DNA of 64,000 nt from 62-47 sp051954235. GTDB lineage: Bacteria > Pseudomonadota > Alphaproteobacteria > Rhizobiales > Xanthobacteraceae. The position numbers and the translations under genes are program-made. The notes under the pieces were generated by a model. The model was not told where the DNA came from and did not search any database. It saw nothing but the letters and a program-made list of their open reading frames with translations. How positions within the stretch are numbered: position 1 is the first letter of the stretch; the number at the start of each line of letters is the position of its first letter. The stretch spans positions 62,001 to 126,000 of the forward strand of contig JBQCHY010000056.1 of assembly GCA_051954235.1 (NCBI GenBank), read 5' to 3'. Shown here in pieces: positions 33,143-41,122 of the stretch.

Positions 33143-35104
33143 ATGAGCGACGCCAACCGTTATGTTTGGGAACCCTCCCCCGACCTCGTCGCGCAAAGCA
33201 ATCTGACGGCCTTCCTGCGCGCGACCGGACACGCGGATTACGACAGCCTCGCGGCCGCTGCCGAAGCCAATCCGGCTTGGCTGATGGAGCAGGTGTTCAA
33301 GTTCTGTGACGTCCGCTTCTACAAACCTTACGACAAGATGCTGGATACGTCGCGCGGCGAACCGTGGGCGCGCTGGTGCGGCGGCGGCACCACCAACATC
33401 GTGCTGAACTGCATCGACAAGCATCGCGATACATCGGTGTGGGACCAGACTTTTCTGGTGTGGGAAGGCGAAGACAAGTCCGAGCAGCGTACCCTCAGCT
33501 ACCGCGAACTCGATCGCGAAGTCTGCCGTTTGGCGCAGGGCTTGCGCGATCTGGGCATCGGCCAAGGCGACGTCGTCGCGCTCTACATGCCGAATCTGCC
33601 GGAAACATTCGTTGCCTTTTTCGCGGTGATGAAGCTCGGCGCGATCCTGCTGCCGCTGTTTTACGGCTTCGGCCCCGCCCCGATCGTCTCCCGCCTCAAC
33701 CACGGCGAGGCGAAAGCCGTGATCACCGCCAGCGGCACCTGGCGGCGCGGCTCACCGGCGCCGCTGAAACCCGTGCTCGACACCGCGCTGGAACAGGCGC
33801 CGAGCGTGCAGCACGTGATCGTGGTGGATCGCGGCGGGCTGTCGATCGAGACGCCGATGCGCGCCGGCCGTGACCACTGGTGGCACGACATCACCGCTAA
33901 CAAGGACGGCGACATCGCCACCGTCGAAATGCCGGCGGATGCTCCGGCAATCCTACTCTACACCTCCGGCACCACCGGAGAGCCGAAAGGCTGCGTCTGG
34001 ACCCAGATCGGCTTCATCGGCTCGATGGTGACGCGCGATATCATCATCTGCTGCGACTTCAAGCCAACCGACCGCTTCTTCTTCATGAGCGACATGGGCT
34101 GGATGGTCGGTGCGATGACCGCCTGCATCCCGAGTTTCGCCGGCGCCAGCCTGCTGGTGGCTGAGGGCACGCCGGATTATCCGGACACGGGGCGGTTCTG
34201 GCGGCTGATCCAGGATCACCGCGTCAGCTATCTTGGCGTCTCGCCCACCATCGTCCGCAGCCTGATGCGCTATGGCGAGGAAGTGGAGAACTACGATCTC
34301 TCCAGCCTGCGCATGACGACCTCCGGCGGCGAAGCATGGACCGCTGCGCCGTGGCAATGGTTCTTCGACCACGTCTGCAAACGGCGGCTGCCGATCATCA
34401 ATATTTCCGGCGGCACCGAAGTCGGTGGCTGCATCTTCCTCGGCACACCGAACCACCCGATGAATCCCGGCTCGTTCTCGCGGCCGGCGCTCGGCGTCGG
34501 CGCCGATATCGTCGACCTCTCCGGCAACAAGGTGTCGCCGGGTGAAGTCGGCGAATTGATCCTGCGCCACTCCTCTATCGGGTTAACGAAAAGCCTGTGG
34601 AAAGCGGACGCGCGCTACGTCGACAATTACTGGAGCACGCTGCCGGGCATCTGGGTGCACGGCGACTTCGCCATGCAGGGCACCGATGGCCTCTATTATA
34701 TTCTCGGCCGTTCCGACGATACCATCAAGATTTCGGGCAAGCGCACCGGCCCTGCGGAGCTTGAGGGGCTACTGGTCGCAACCGGCAAAGTCGCGGAGGC
34801 CGCGGTGTTCGGCATCCCGCATCCAGTGAAGGGTTCGGCCATCGTCTGCGCCTGCGTGCTGATGCCGGGTGTTGCCGAACATGGCATCGCCGAGGAATTG
34901 TCGAGCGCGCTGGTGAAAGGCATGGGCGCATCCTATCGCCCGGAGCGTATCGTCTTCGTCGACGACCTGCCGCGCACCCGCAACCTGAAAATCATGCGGC
35001 GCGTGCTGCGCGCGGTTTTCGAGAACAAGGACCCCGGCGATTTGTCGTCGCTGGCCAACCCAGAGACGGTCGACGCGCTGCGAAGACAATTGGCGGCGGG
35101 CTGA
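33143..35104 (+). CDS. Acetyl/acetoacetyl-CoA synthetase-like AMP-dependent ligase
   Basis: 653 residues from ATG 33143 (MSDANRYVWEP), preceded by AGGAC. It is longer than the other ligases because of an N-terminal ACAS_N-type domain (VWEPSPDLV... YDKMLDTSRG.PWARWCGGGTTNIVLNCID), the architecture of acetyl-, propionyl- and acetoacetyl-CoA synthetases. The phosphate loop is LLYTSGTTGEPKGC, and the C-terminal lysine is present in RNLKIMRR, where the more usual SGK is NLK. A short or branched carboxylic acid is a likely substrate. It is divergent from the transglutaminase-like gene and shares its operator. Confidence 0.85.
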   Translation: MSDANRYVWEPSPDLVAQSNLTAFLRATGHADYDSLAAAAEANPAWLMEQVFKFCDVRFYKPYDKMLDTSRGEPWARWCGGGTTNIVLNCIDKHRDTSVWDQTFLVWEGEDKSEQRTLSYRELDREVCRLAQGLRDLGIGQGDVVALYMPNLPETFVAFFAVMKLGAILLPLFYGFGPAPIVSRLNHGEAKAVITASGTWRRGSPAPLKPVLDTALEQAPSVQHVIVVDRGGLSIETPMRAGRDHWWHDITANKDGDIATVEMPADAPAILLYTSGTTGEPKGCVWTQIGFIGSMVTRDIIICCDFKPTDRFFFMSDMGWMVGAMTACIPSFAGASLLVAEGTPDYPDTGRFWRLIQDHRVSYLGVSPTIVRSLMRYGEEVENYDLSSLRMTTSGGEAWTAAPWQWFFDHVCKRRLPIINISGGTEVGGCIFLGTPNHPMNPGSFSRPALGVGADIVDLSGNKVSPGEVGELILRHSSIGLTKSLWKADARYVDNYWSTLPGIWVHGDFAMQGTDGLYYILGRSDDTIKISGKRTGPAELEGLLVATGKVAEAAVFGIPHPVKGSAIVCACVLMPGVAEHGIAEELSSALVKGMGASYRPERIVFVDDLPRTRNLKIMRRVLRAVFENKDPGDLSSLANPETVDALRRQLAAG

Positions 35105-35124
35105 CCACAGCACAAACTCACCAC

Positions 35125-35214
35125 CGTCATGGCCGGATTTATTCCGGCCATCTACATCTTTGCGACACAACCAGAGAGACAGGCTTGGATGGCCGGGACA
35201 AGCCCCGCCATGAC
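35125..35214. repeat. Family B palindromic intergenic repeat (copy 3)
   Basis: Outer arms CGTCATGGCCGGAT / GCCCCGCCATGAC; directly adjacent to a family A copy in the convergent gap. Diverged inner arms. Confidence 0.85.
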
Positions 35215-35220
35215 AGAGAG

Positions 35221-35303
35221 CGTCATTGCGAGCGGAGCGAAGCAATCCAGTCTTCCTTCGATGGCTCTGGATCGCTTCGTCGCGAACGCTCCTCGCAATG
35301 ACG
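35221..35303. repeat. Family A palindromic intergenic repeat (copy 5)
   Basis: Outer arms CGTCATTGCGAG / CTCGCAATGACG with GAAGCAATCCAG inside the first arm. It lies seven bases after the end of a family B copy, as also seen near 26700. Confidence 0.88.
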
Positions 35304-35315
35304 GCTCGCGTGCCC

Positions 35316-36125
35316 TTAAACCGGGCACTCCGGCGGGAACGACGGCTTGCGCTTTTCGAGATGCGAGGCCAGGCCTTCACGGGCTTCGTGTCCGGAGAAG
35401 CCGAGGATTTCCAGCGCCGTCGAGGTGTCGAACAGCGGCCCGTTCACGCGCAGCCAGTTGTTGAGCGAATACTTGGTCCAGCGGATCGCGCTCTGCGCGC
35501 CGGTGGCGAGGTCTTCCGCGGTTTCCAGCGCGATCTTCTGCAACTCGGCATCCTCGACGCAGAGCGACACGAGCCCGATGCGTTCGGCTTCCTCGCCCGA
35601 CAGCGGCTTGCAGGTCAAAAGATAATACTTCGCTTTTGCCAGTCCGCACAGCAGCGGCCAGATGATGCAGGCGACGTCGCCCGCCGCGACGCCGAGCCGG
35701 GTGTGGCCGTCGACGATCTTGGCGGATTTGCCGCAGATCGAGACGTCCGCGAGAATGCCGACGACCAAGCCGGCGCCGACCGCGACGCCGTTGATCGCGG
35801 AAATGATCGGCTTGTTGCAATTGATGACGTTGTAGACGAGGTCCTTCGCTTCCTTCCAGGTCGCCATGCGCGCGACCGGATTATCGAGCAGGCTCTTGAT
35901 CAGCTCAAAATCACCGCCGGCGGAAAACGCCTTGCCCGCGCCTGTGACGATCACCGCGTTGATATCCGGATCGTCGTTGATGTCGCGCCAGATGTTGGTG
36001 ATCTGGGTGTGGGTTTCCGCATCGACCGAATTGTAGGTTTCCGGCCGGTCGAAGGTGATCCGAAGGATCCGCTTCGATGGATAATCGAGCTTCAGTTTGG
36101 TGTAGGCGGCGTAGCGGTTCGACAT
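35316..36125 (-). CDS. Enoyl-CoA hydratase/isomerase family protein (divergent active site)
   Basis: 269 residues from ATG 36125, with GAGGAC six bases upstream. The fold is clear: ITFDRPETYNSVDA, VTGAGKAFSAGGDF and GVAVGAGLVVGI. However, both catalytic glutamates of classic hydratases are missing: the Glu144 position is Val (GAGLVVG) and the Glu164 region reads IVDGHTRLG, with a GD pair at 149-150 that may supply the acid/base. Expect a specialised crotonase (isomerase, dehalogenase or C-C hydrolase type) instead of simple hydration. It shares a control region with a divergent acyl-CoA ligase and operator palindrome 4. Confidence 0.83.
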   Translation of the reverse strand: MSNRYAAYTKLKLDYPSKRILRITFDRPETYNSVDAETHTQITNIWRDINDDPDINAVIVTGAGKAFSAGGDFELIKSLLDNPVARMATWKEAKDLVYNVINCNKPIISAINGVAVGAGLVVGILADVSICGKSAKIVDGHTRLGVAAGDVACIIWPLLCGLAKAKYYLLTCKPLSGEEAERIGLVSLCVEDAELQKIALETAEDLATGAQSAIRWTKYSLNNWLRVNGPLFDTSTALEILGFSGHEAREGLASHLEKRKPSFPPECPV

Positions 36126-36432
36126 CAGCGTCCTCGTCGGTCGATGGCCTGTTTCACGCACGACGCGCACCAGGCCGGTGAAATCGGTCCCTGCTCCGAA
36201 AAAGCGAATAACGAACTATGGAAACTTTTTCGAACAGATGTTAGAATTTATGTGGGATCGCGCGGCGCCGCAAGCGCCGACTTGTCCCGACACCCTGCCA
36301 ACATATACCTGCCAATCCATAATGGCTTTTGGGATGATGGCGATCTTGGACGGCCTTGCGGGCGCGCGACAAAGCGCCTCTTATAGCGCCGTCCGGGACA
36401 GGTGGATGCCGGATCGCGGAGGAAGACGGACG
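36126..36432. other. Divergent control region with a long leader for the ligase
   Basis: About 307 bp between the crotonase and ligase starts. It holds operator palindrome 4 (36230-36245), 105 bp from the crotonase start and 188 bp from the ligase start. The frame of the ligase is open through most of it but no start there has a ribosome site; I see no separate gene. Confidence 0.55.
36230..36245. promoter_or_regulatory. Operator palindrome 4 (TCGAACA-GA-TGTTAGA)
   Basis: Same 7+2+7 layout with one mismatch in the left arm (G for T). Lies in the control region shared by a crotonase and an acyl-CoA ligase operon. Confidence 0.7.
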
Positions 36433-37989
36433 ATGAACCACGGGCAAAAGAACTCGCCAATGACGGCCGCCGGAACCAGTTCGACGCTCGGCAGCCTGTT
36501 CCGTGCCCGCGCAGCGATCCAGCCCGCCGCGCCTGCCATCGACCACGACGGCCGGATCATCAGTTACGGCGAATTGAACGATCGGGTGAACCGCGCCAGC
36601 GCGATGCTGGCCGCACATGGACTTGCTCGCGGCGACCGCGTCGCCCTGCTGTCACGCAACCGCCCGGAATACCTTGAAATCGAACTGGCAGCCGCGCAAC
36701 TCGGCGTCATCACCGCCTGCCTTAATTGGCGGCTGTCGAAACGCGAGTTGGTCTACTGCATCGAACTGGTCTCGCCGAAACTCCTGATCGCGGAAGCGGA
36801 ACTGGTTGCGCCGCTCGATGGCGCGCTGCCGGTCCTCGATGTTGTGACGCTGGGTGCGGACTACGAGAAGGCGCTGCAGGGCCAAACCAGCGCGCCGATG
36901 GCAATTACTGCAGAGCCCGAGGACGGCCTCGTCATTCTCTATACCAGCGGCACCACCGGGCTGCCGAAGGGCGCGGTGATCTCGCATCGCGCGATGATGG
37001 CGCGGGCGCTGGTGTTCACCTCGGAGCTCAACATCGCCATCGATGAATCTTTTGTGGCCTGGGCGCCGCTGTTCCATATGGCCTCGACCGATCACGCGCT
37101 CGCCACACTGTTGCGTGGTGGCACGGTGATCGTTGTCGACGGCTTCCAGGTCGCGCCGCTGCTCTCGGCGGCTGCGCGCTATCGCATCGGCTGGTTCGTG
37201 CTGATCCCCGGCATGGTGGAGGCGCTGGCCGAAGGATTCCGCGCCAATCCCGTGACCGTGAAGGGCATCCGCACCTGCGGCGCGATGGCCGATCTGGTGC
37301 CGCCGCAGGCCATCGCCGACATCACACAACTGTTGCAAGCGCCCTACATCAACAGTTTCGGTTCGACCGAGACCGGCCTGCCGCCGGCCAGCACTAACCT
37401 TATCGCCATCGGCGACATCCCCGCGCGGCTCTCGAAGCAGCAAAGCAGTTTCTGCGAAATCAAGCTGGTCGATCCCGATGACAACGAAGTGGCGCCGGGC
37501 GAGCCCGGCGAACTCGCCATGCGCGGCCCCACGCTGTTCTCCGGCTACTGGCAGGCGGATGAAACCAACGCGCGCGATTTTCGCGGCGGCTGGTTTCACA
37601 TGGGCGACGTGTTCCGCCGCAACGCCGACGGCACGCTCGATTTCGTCGATCGCGCCAAATACATGATCAAGTCCGGCGGCGAGAACGTTTACCCCGCCGA
37701 GATCGAGCGCGTACTGATGAGCGATTCCCGCATTACCGAAGCCGCCGTAGTGCGCACCAAGGACGCCAAGTGGGGCGAAGTTCCGGTGGCGTTCATCGCC
37801 CGCCGCGACGACAGCCTCACCGAGGTCGAACTGACCGCGATGTGCCGCCGCGATCTCGCTAGTTATAAGTGCCCACGACAATTCCACTTCATCGACTTCG
37901 CGGACTTCCCGCGCTCGACCAGCGGCAAGGTGCAACGTCACGAGCTTGAGGCACGGCTGACGCAAACCGCTTCCGCCGCCGCAAAATAG
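36433..37989 (+). CDS. Acyl-CoA synthetase (AMP-binding)
   Basis: 518 residues from ATG 36433; GGAGGAAG lies seven bases upstream. The phosphate loop is VILYTSGTTGLPKGAV, the adenine site NSFGSTETGLPP, the hinge FVDRAKYMIKSGGENVYPAEIE, and the catalytic Lys499 in TSGKVQRHE. It begins a compact plus-strand run with the thiolase-like gene 8 bp downstream and its DUF35 partner. The ligase would feed an acyl-CoA into that set. Regulation by the TCTAACA regulator is likely. Substrate unknown. Confidence 0.87.
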   Translation: MNHGQKNSPMTAAGTSSTLGSLFRARAAIQPAAPAIDHDGRIISYGELNDRVNRASAMLAAHGLARGDRVALLSRNRPEYLEIELAAAQLGVITACLNWRLSKRELVYCIELVSPKLLIAEAELVAPLDGALPVLDVVTLGADYEKALQGQTSAPMAITAEPEDGLVILYTSGTTGLPKGAVISHRAMMARALVFTSELNIAIDESFVAWAPLFHMASTDHALATLLRGGTVIVVDGFQVAPLLSAAARYRIGWFVLIPGMVEALAEGFRANPVTVKGIRTCGAMADLVPPQAIADITQLLQAPYINSFGSTETGLPPASTNLIAIGDIPARLSKQQSSFCEIKLVDPDDNEVAPGEPGELAMRGPTLFSGYWQADETNARDFRGGWFHMGDVFRRNADGTLDFVDRAKYMIKSGGENVYPAEIERVLMSDSRITEAAVVRTKDAKWGEVPVAFIARRDDSLTEVELTAMCRRDLASYKCPRQFHFIDFADFPRSTSGKVQRHELEARLTQTASAAAK

Positions 37990-37997
37990 GAGATTTC

Positions 37998-39203
37998 ATG
38001 AGCAAGGCTGCGGCCAATGCCGGCCACAAGAACTCATTGCGCGGACAGGTGGCCATCGTCGGCATCGGGCTGTCGCCGGTCGGCAAGGTGCCGGGTCGCA
38101 GTCCGCTGTGGCTCGCCGCCGCCGCCGCGAAGCAGGCGCTGGCCGATGCCGGCATGCAGAAGAGCGAGATCGACGGGGTGCTGGCGAGCCCGGCGATGGC
38201 CGCGCAGTTTCATCGCTTCAGCGTCGCCTTCAGCGAATATTTCGGCGTGCGGCCGACCTTCTCCAATACCTTGCAGGTGTCAGGCGCGACGGCCGCCACC
38301 ATGTTCAACATCGCGGCGGCTGCCATTCACGGCGGTCTCGCCGAAACCGTGCTGGTGGTCGGCGGCGACAGCCTGCTCTCTGGGCTGACACCGGAACTGG
38401 CGCTGCGCTCGCTCACCGAGAGCCGCGATCAGCAATACGAGATGCCGTTCGGCATTCCGGTCGCCAACACCTTCGCGATGACCGCGCATCGGCACATGAA
38501 GGAATTCGGCACCACGCCGGAACAACTGGCACAGGTGGCAGTGACGCAGCGCCAGCACGCGACCCGCACCCCCGGCGCGCAGCAAACCGAGCCGATCACC
38601 ATCGAGGACGTGCTCAACTCGAAGATGGTAACGTCGCCTTATCGCAAGCTCGACTGCTCGCTGATCTCCGATGGCGGCGCGGCATTCGTGCTGACGTCGG
38701 CCGAACGCGCGAAAGCGCTCGGCATCGAAAAGCCGGTCTACATTCTCGGCGGCGGCGAGTGCTACACCCACGAACACATCTTCCTGATGCCCTCGCTCAC
38801 CACCACCGGCGCGGTGCAATCGAGCCAGAAGGCCTACGCCATGGCTGGTTACGCCCCGAAGGACATGCACACCGCCGGCGTCTACGATTGCTTCACCGGC
38901 ACCGTGATCATGATGCTGGAGGACCTCGGCTTCTGCCCCAAGGGCGAAGGCGGCCGCTTCGTCGCTGACGGCCAGATGACCTACGGCGGGCAGATCCCCT
39001 CCAACACCCACGGCGGGCTGCTGTCGTTCGCGCATTCCGGCATTCCCGGCTCGCTGTTCCATTTCCACGAAGTCGTCGCGCAACTGCGCGGCGAATGCGG
39101 CGAACGGCAGGTGGCGGGCGCCGAACTCGGGCTGGTCCATAGCCTCGGCGCGGGCTTCGCCACCAATGCCACCACCATTCTCGGCACGGAGGCCACGCTG
39201 TGA
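37998..39203 (+). CDS. Thiolase-superfamily protein lacking catalytic Cys residues (SCP-x/Ltp2 aldolase type)
   Basis: 401 residues with the thiolase fold of the SCP-x branch: AIVGIGLSPVGKV start, VVGGDSLL, SDGGAAFVL, VYDCFTG (Tyr296) and SNTHGGLLSFAH. The nucleophile position near residue 94, usually Cys in an NCSTG-type turn, is Val (LQVSGATA), and the C-terminal Cys is also missing (LVHSLGAG). Cys-less members paired with a DUF35 protein include Ltp2, a retro-aldolase of steroid side-chain breakdown that uses Tyr. A C-C lyase acting on a 3-hydroxyacyl-CoA is therefore more likely than thiolysis. It overlaps the DUF35 start by four bases. Confidence 0.85.
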   Translation: MSKAAANAGHKNSLRGQVAIVGIGLSPVGKVPGRSPLWLAAAAAKQALADAGMQKSEIDGVLASPAMAAQFHRFSVAFSEYFGVRPTFSNTLQVSGATAATMFNIAAAAIHGGLAETVLVVGGDSLLSGLTPELALRSLTESRDQQYEMPFGIPVANTFAMTAHRHMKEFGTTPEQLAQVAVTQRQHATRTPGAQQTEPITIEDVLNSKMVTSPYRKLDCSLISDGGAAFVLTSAERAKALGIEKPVYILGGGECYTHEHIFLMPSLTTTGAVQSSQKAYAMAGYAPKDMHTAGVYDCFTGTVIMMLEDLGFCPKGEGGRFVADGQMTYGGQIPSNTHGGLLSFAHSGIPGSLFHFHEVVAQLRGECGERQVAGAELGLVHSLGAGFATNATTILGTEATL

Positions 39204-39619
39204 TCTCGCTCGAAGACGCCGCCCGCAAGCCGCTCCCCTCACCCGACGCCGATACCGCGGCGCTGTGGCGCGGCCTGCGCAACGGCCAGCTGCTGCTCCA
39301 GCATTGCGACGATTGCGGCAACGTGCAGTTCTATCAGCAAGGTTTCTGCCGTCATTGCAGCGGCGAGAACCTGACGCATCGCCCGGCCAGCGGACGCGGC
39401 AAGGTGCATTCCTTCAGCGTCGTCCATCGCGCGCCCGGCCCTGCCTTCAAGGGCGACGTACCCTATGCCGTGCTGCTGGTGGAACTGGCTGAAGGCCCGC
39501 GGATGATCTCGACTTATACCGGCGGCAAACCCGACGAGGTGACGTTCGACATGGACGTCATGCTGGTCTGCGAGCCGGTATCCGACGACATCGCCTTGCC
39601 CCGCTTCAAGCGGGCCTAA
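39200..39619 (+). CDS. DUF35 OB-fold/Zn-ribbon protein, partner of the thiolase-like gene
   Basis: 139 residues. A zinc ribbon with two CxxC pairs (CDDC and CRHC, about 18 residues apart) leads to an OB-fold domain with GKVHSFSVVHRAP and PYAVLLVELAEGPRM. These small proteins bind thiolase-like acyl-CoA enzymes and complete their acyl site, for example in the Ltp2-ChsH2 aldolase or HMG-CoA synthase complexes. It starts with a GTG that overlaps the previous stop (GTGA), consistent with a two-subunit complex. Very confident in the family, moderately so in the aldolase role. Confidence 0.9.
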   Translation: MISLEDAARKPLPSPDADTAALWRGLRNGQLLLQHCDDCGNVQFYQQGFCRHCSGENLTHRPASGRGKVHSFSVVHRAPGPAFKGDVPYAVLLVELAEGPRMISTYTGGKPDEVTFDMDVMLVCEPVSDDIALPRFKRA

Positions 39620-39692
39620 GTTTGGGTTGAGGCGATGGCATCGCCTTGAGGGTCTGACTCGAAATATCGCTCGGCGGGTCGAACACCCTCAG

Positions 39693-39813
39693 CGTCGTCC
39701 CCGCTCAGGCGGGGACCCATAACCCCTGGCCTGGATTGTTGCAGAATAACCTCGTCTGAGCGATTGAGCCGAACCGCTGCGGCGTATGGGTCCCAGCCTG
39801 CGCGGGGACGACG
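39693..39813. repeat. Family C palindromic intergenic repeat (copy 2)
   Basis: Outer arms CGTCGTCCCCGCTCAGGC / CAGCCTGCGCGGGGACGACG and the shared ACCCATAACCCCTGGC block. It lies between the DUF35 and dehydrogenase genes, upstream of the operator pair; the rest of the 327-bp gap holds no gene. Confidence 0.88.
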
Positions 39814-39857
39814 ATTTTCGTGTTGCAACGACGGGATAAAAACGGCTTGGGCATAAA

Positions 39858-39873
39858 TCTAACAGTTGTTAGA
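39858..39873. promoter_or_regulatory. Operator palindrome 5 (TCTAACA-GT-TGTTAGA)
   Basis: Perfect 7+2+7 palindrome upstream of the acyl-CoA dehydrogenase/carboxylase operon. Confidence 0.8.
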
Positions 39874-39875
39874 TT

Positions 39876-39891
39876 TTGAACGTCTGTTAGA
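39876..39891. promoter_or_regulatory. Degenerate second operator half-pair next to palindrome 5
   Basis: The right arm TGTTAGA is intact and the left arm reads TTGAACG, with the same 2-base spacer. It begins two bases after palindrome 5, which may allow cooperative binding. Confidence 0.5.
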
Positions 39892-39946
39892 TTGCATTGG
39901 CCGGGGCTTGTCCCTAATCTCGCGCCGCCTTTACCGGAACGGATCC

Positions 39947-41110
39947 ATGGATTTCGATCTCACCATCGAACAGCAGCAAATTCTCGACTACGGCAACAGC
40001 GTCGCCAAGCAGTACGACCGCCGCTACTGGCTCGACTGCGCGGAGAAGCACGAATTCCCGACCGCGCTGTATCAGAAAGTGGCGGCGGACGGCTTCGTCG
40101 GCATGATGGTGCCGGAGCAATATGGCGGCGCCGGTCAGGGCATGACCGAAATGCACCTGTTCCTCGAAGGGCTTTCCAATAACGGCATCCCGCTGCTGAA
40201 CCTGGTGGTCGGCGCCACCATGAGCCTCGGCCTGATCGCCAAGTACGGCACCGAGCAGCAGAAGCAGCGCTTCTTGCCCGACGCTTGCGCGGGCAAGACC
40301 CGGTTCTGCTTCGCCATTACCGAGCCCGACGCCGGCACCAACTCGATGCGCATCACGTCGGTCGCGAAGCGCAACGGCAACCGCTTCTCGCTGAGCGGCC
40401 AGAAGACGTTCATCACTGACGCCGACGGCTCCGATTACGCGCTGGTGGTGACGCGCACCATTCCGCACACCGAAGTGAAGCGGAAGACCGACGGCTTCAC
40501 GCTGTTCGTCGTCGACCTCAAGGCCAAGGGCGTCAGCAAACAATACATTCCGGTCAGCATCCCGGCGCCGGAAACCCAGTGGCAACTGTTTTTCGACGAC
40601 GTCGATCTCGGACCGGAAGATGCGATCGGCGAGATCGATCGCGGATTCGAAATCCTGTTCAACAGCCTCAACCCTGAGCGCATCCTGGTCGGTTCGATCT
40701 GCTGCGGGCTCGGCCGCTACGCGCTCAACCGCGCGGTGGAGTATGCCAGCGACCGCAAAGTGTTCAACAACACGCCGATCGGCGCCTATCAGGGCCTGCA
40801 ACACCCGCTCGCTTCTGCCTATACCGATGTGGAGATGGCGTCGTTGATGTCGCTCAAGGCGGCATGGATTTACGATCAGGGCCGCGAGGCCGGCGAATTC
40901 TCCAACATGGCAAAACTTGCCGCCGCCGACGCCGGCACCAAGGCGGTGGACACCGCACTGCAATGCTTCGGCGGCAACGGCTTCACCAAGGAATACGGCA
41001 TCTTCGACATCTATCCGCTGGTGCGGCTGTTGAAGACCGCGCCGCTCAACCGTGAAATGATTCTCAACTACATCGGCGAGCGCGTGATGGGCTTGCCGCG
41101 CAGCTATTAG
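39947..41110 (+). CDS. Acyl-CoA dehydrogenase (3)
   Basis: 387 residues from ATG 39947 (MDFDLTIEQQQ), with GGAACGG upstream; the open frame starts at 39866, inside the operators, and is not the real start. Blocks are MMVPEQYGGAGQGM, FAITEPDAGTNSMRIT, FITDADGSDYALVV and GGNGFTKEYGIFDIYPLVRLLKTAP. There is no YEGT loop at the C-terminus; the base is probably the Glu of NPERILVGS. It heads a plus-strand operon (dehydrogenase, carboxylase beta and alpha, crotonase, hydrolase). Likely makes the unsaturated acyl-CoA that is then carboxylated. Confidence 0.9.
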   Translation: MDFDLTIEQQQILDYGNSVAKQYDRRYWLDCAEKHEFPTALYQKVAADGFVGMMVPEQYGGAGQGMTEMHLFLEGLSNNGIPLLNLVVGATMSLGLIAKYGTEQQKQRFLPDACAGKTRFCFAITEPDAGTNSMRITSVAKRNGNRFSLSGQKTFITDADGSDYALVVTRTIPHTEVKRKTDGFTLFVVDLKAKGVSKQYIPVSIPAPETQWQLFFDDVDLGPEDAIGEIDRGFEILFNSLNPERILVGSICCGLGRYALNRAVEYASDRKVFNNTPIGAYQGLQHPLASAYTDVEMASLMSLKAAWIYDQGREAGEFSNMAKLAAADAGTKAVDTALQCFGGNGFTKEYGIFDIYPLVRLLKTAPLNREMILNYIGERVMGLPRSY

Positions 41111-41122
41111 GATTGTGCCGCA

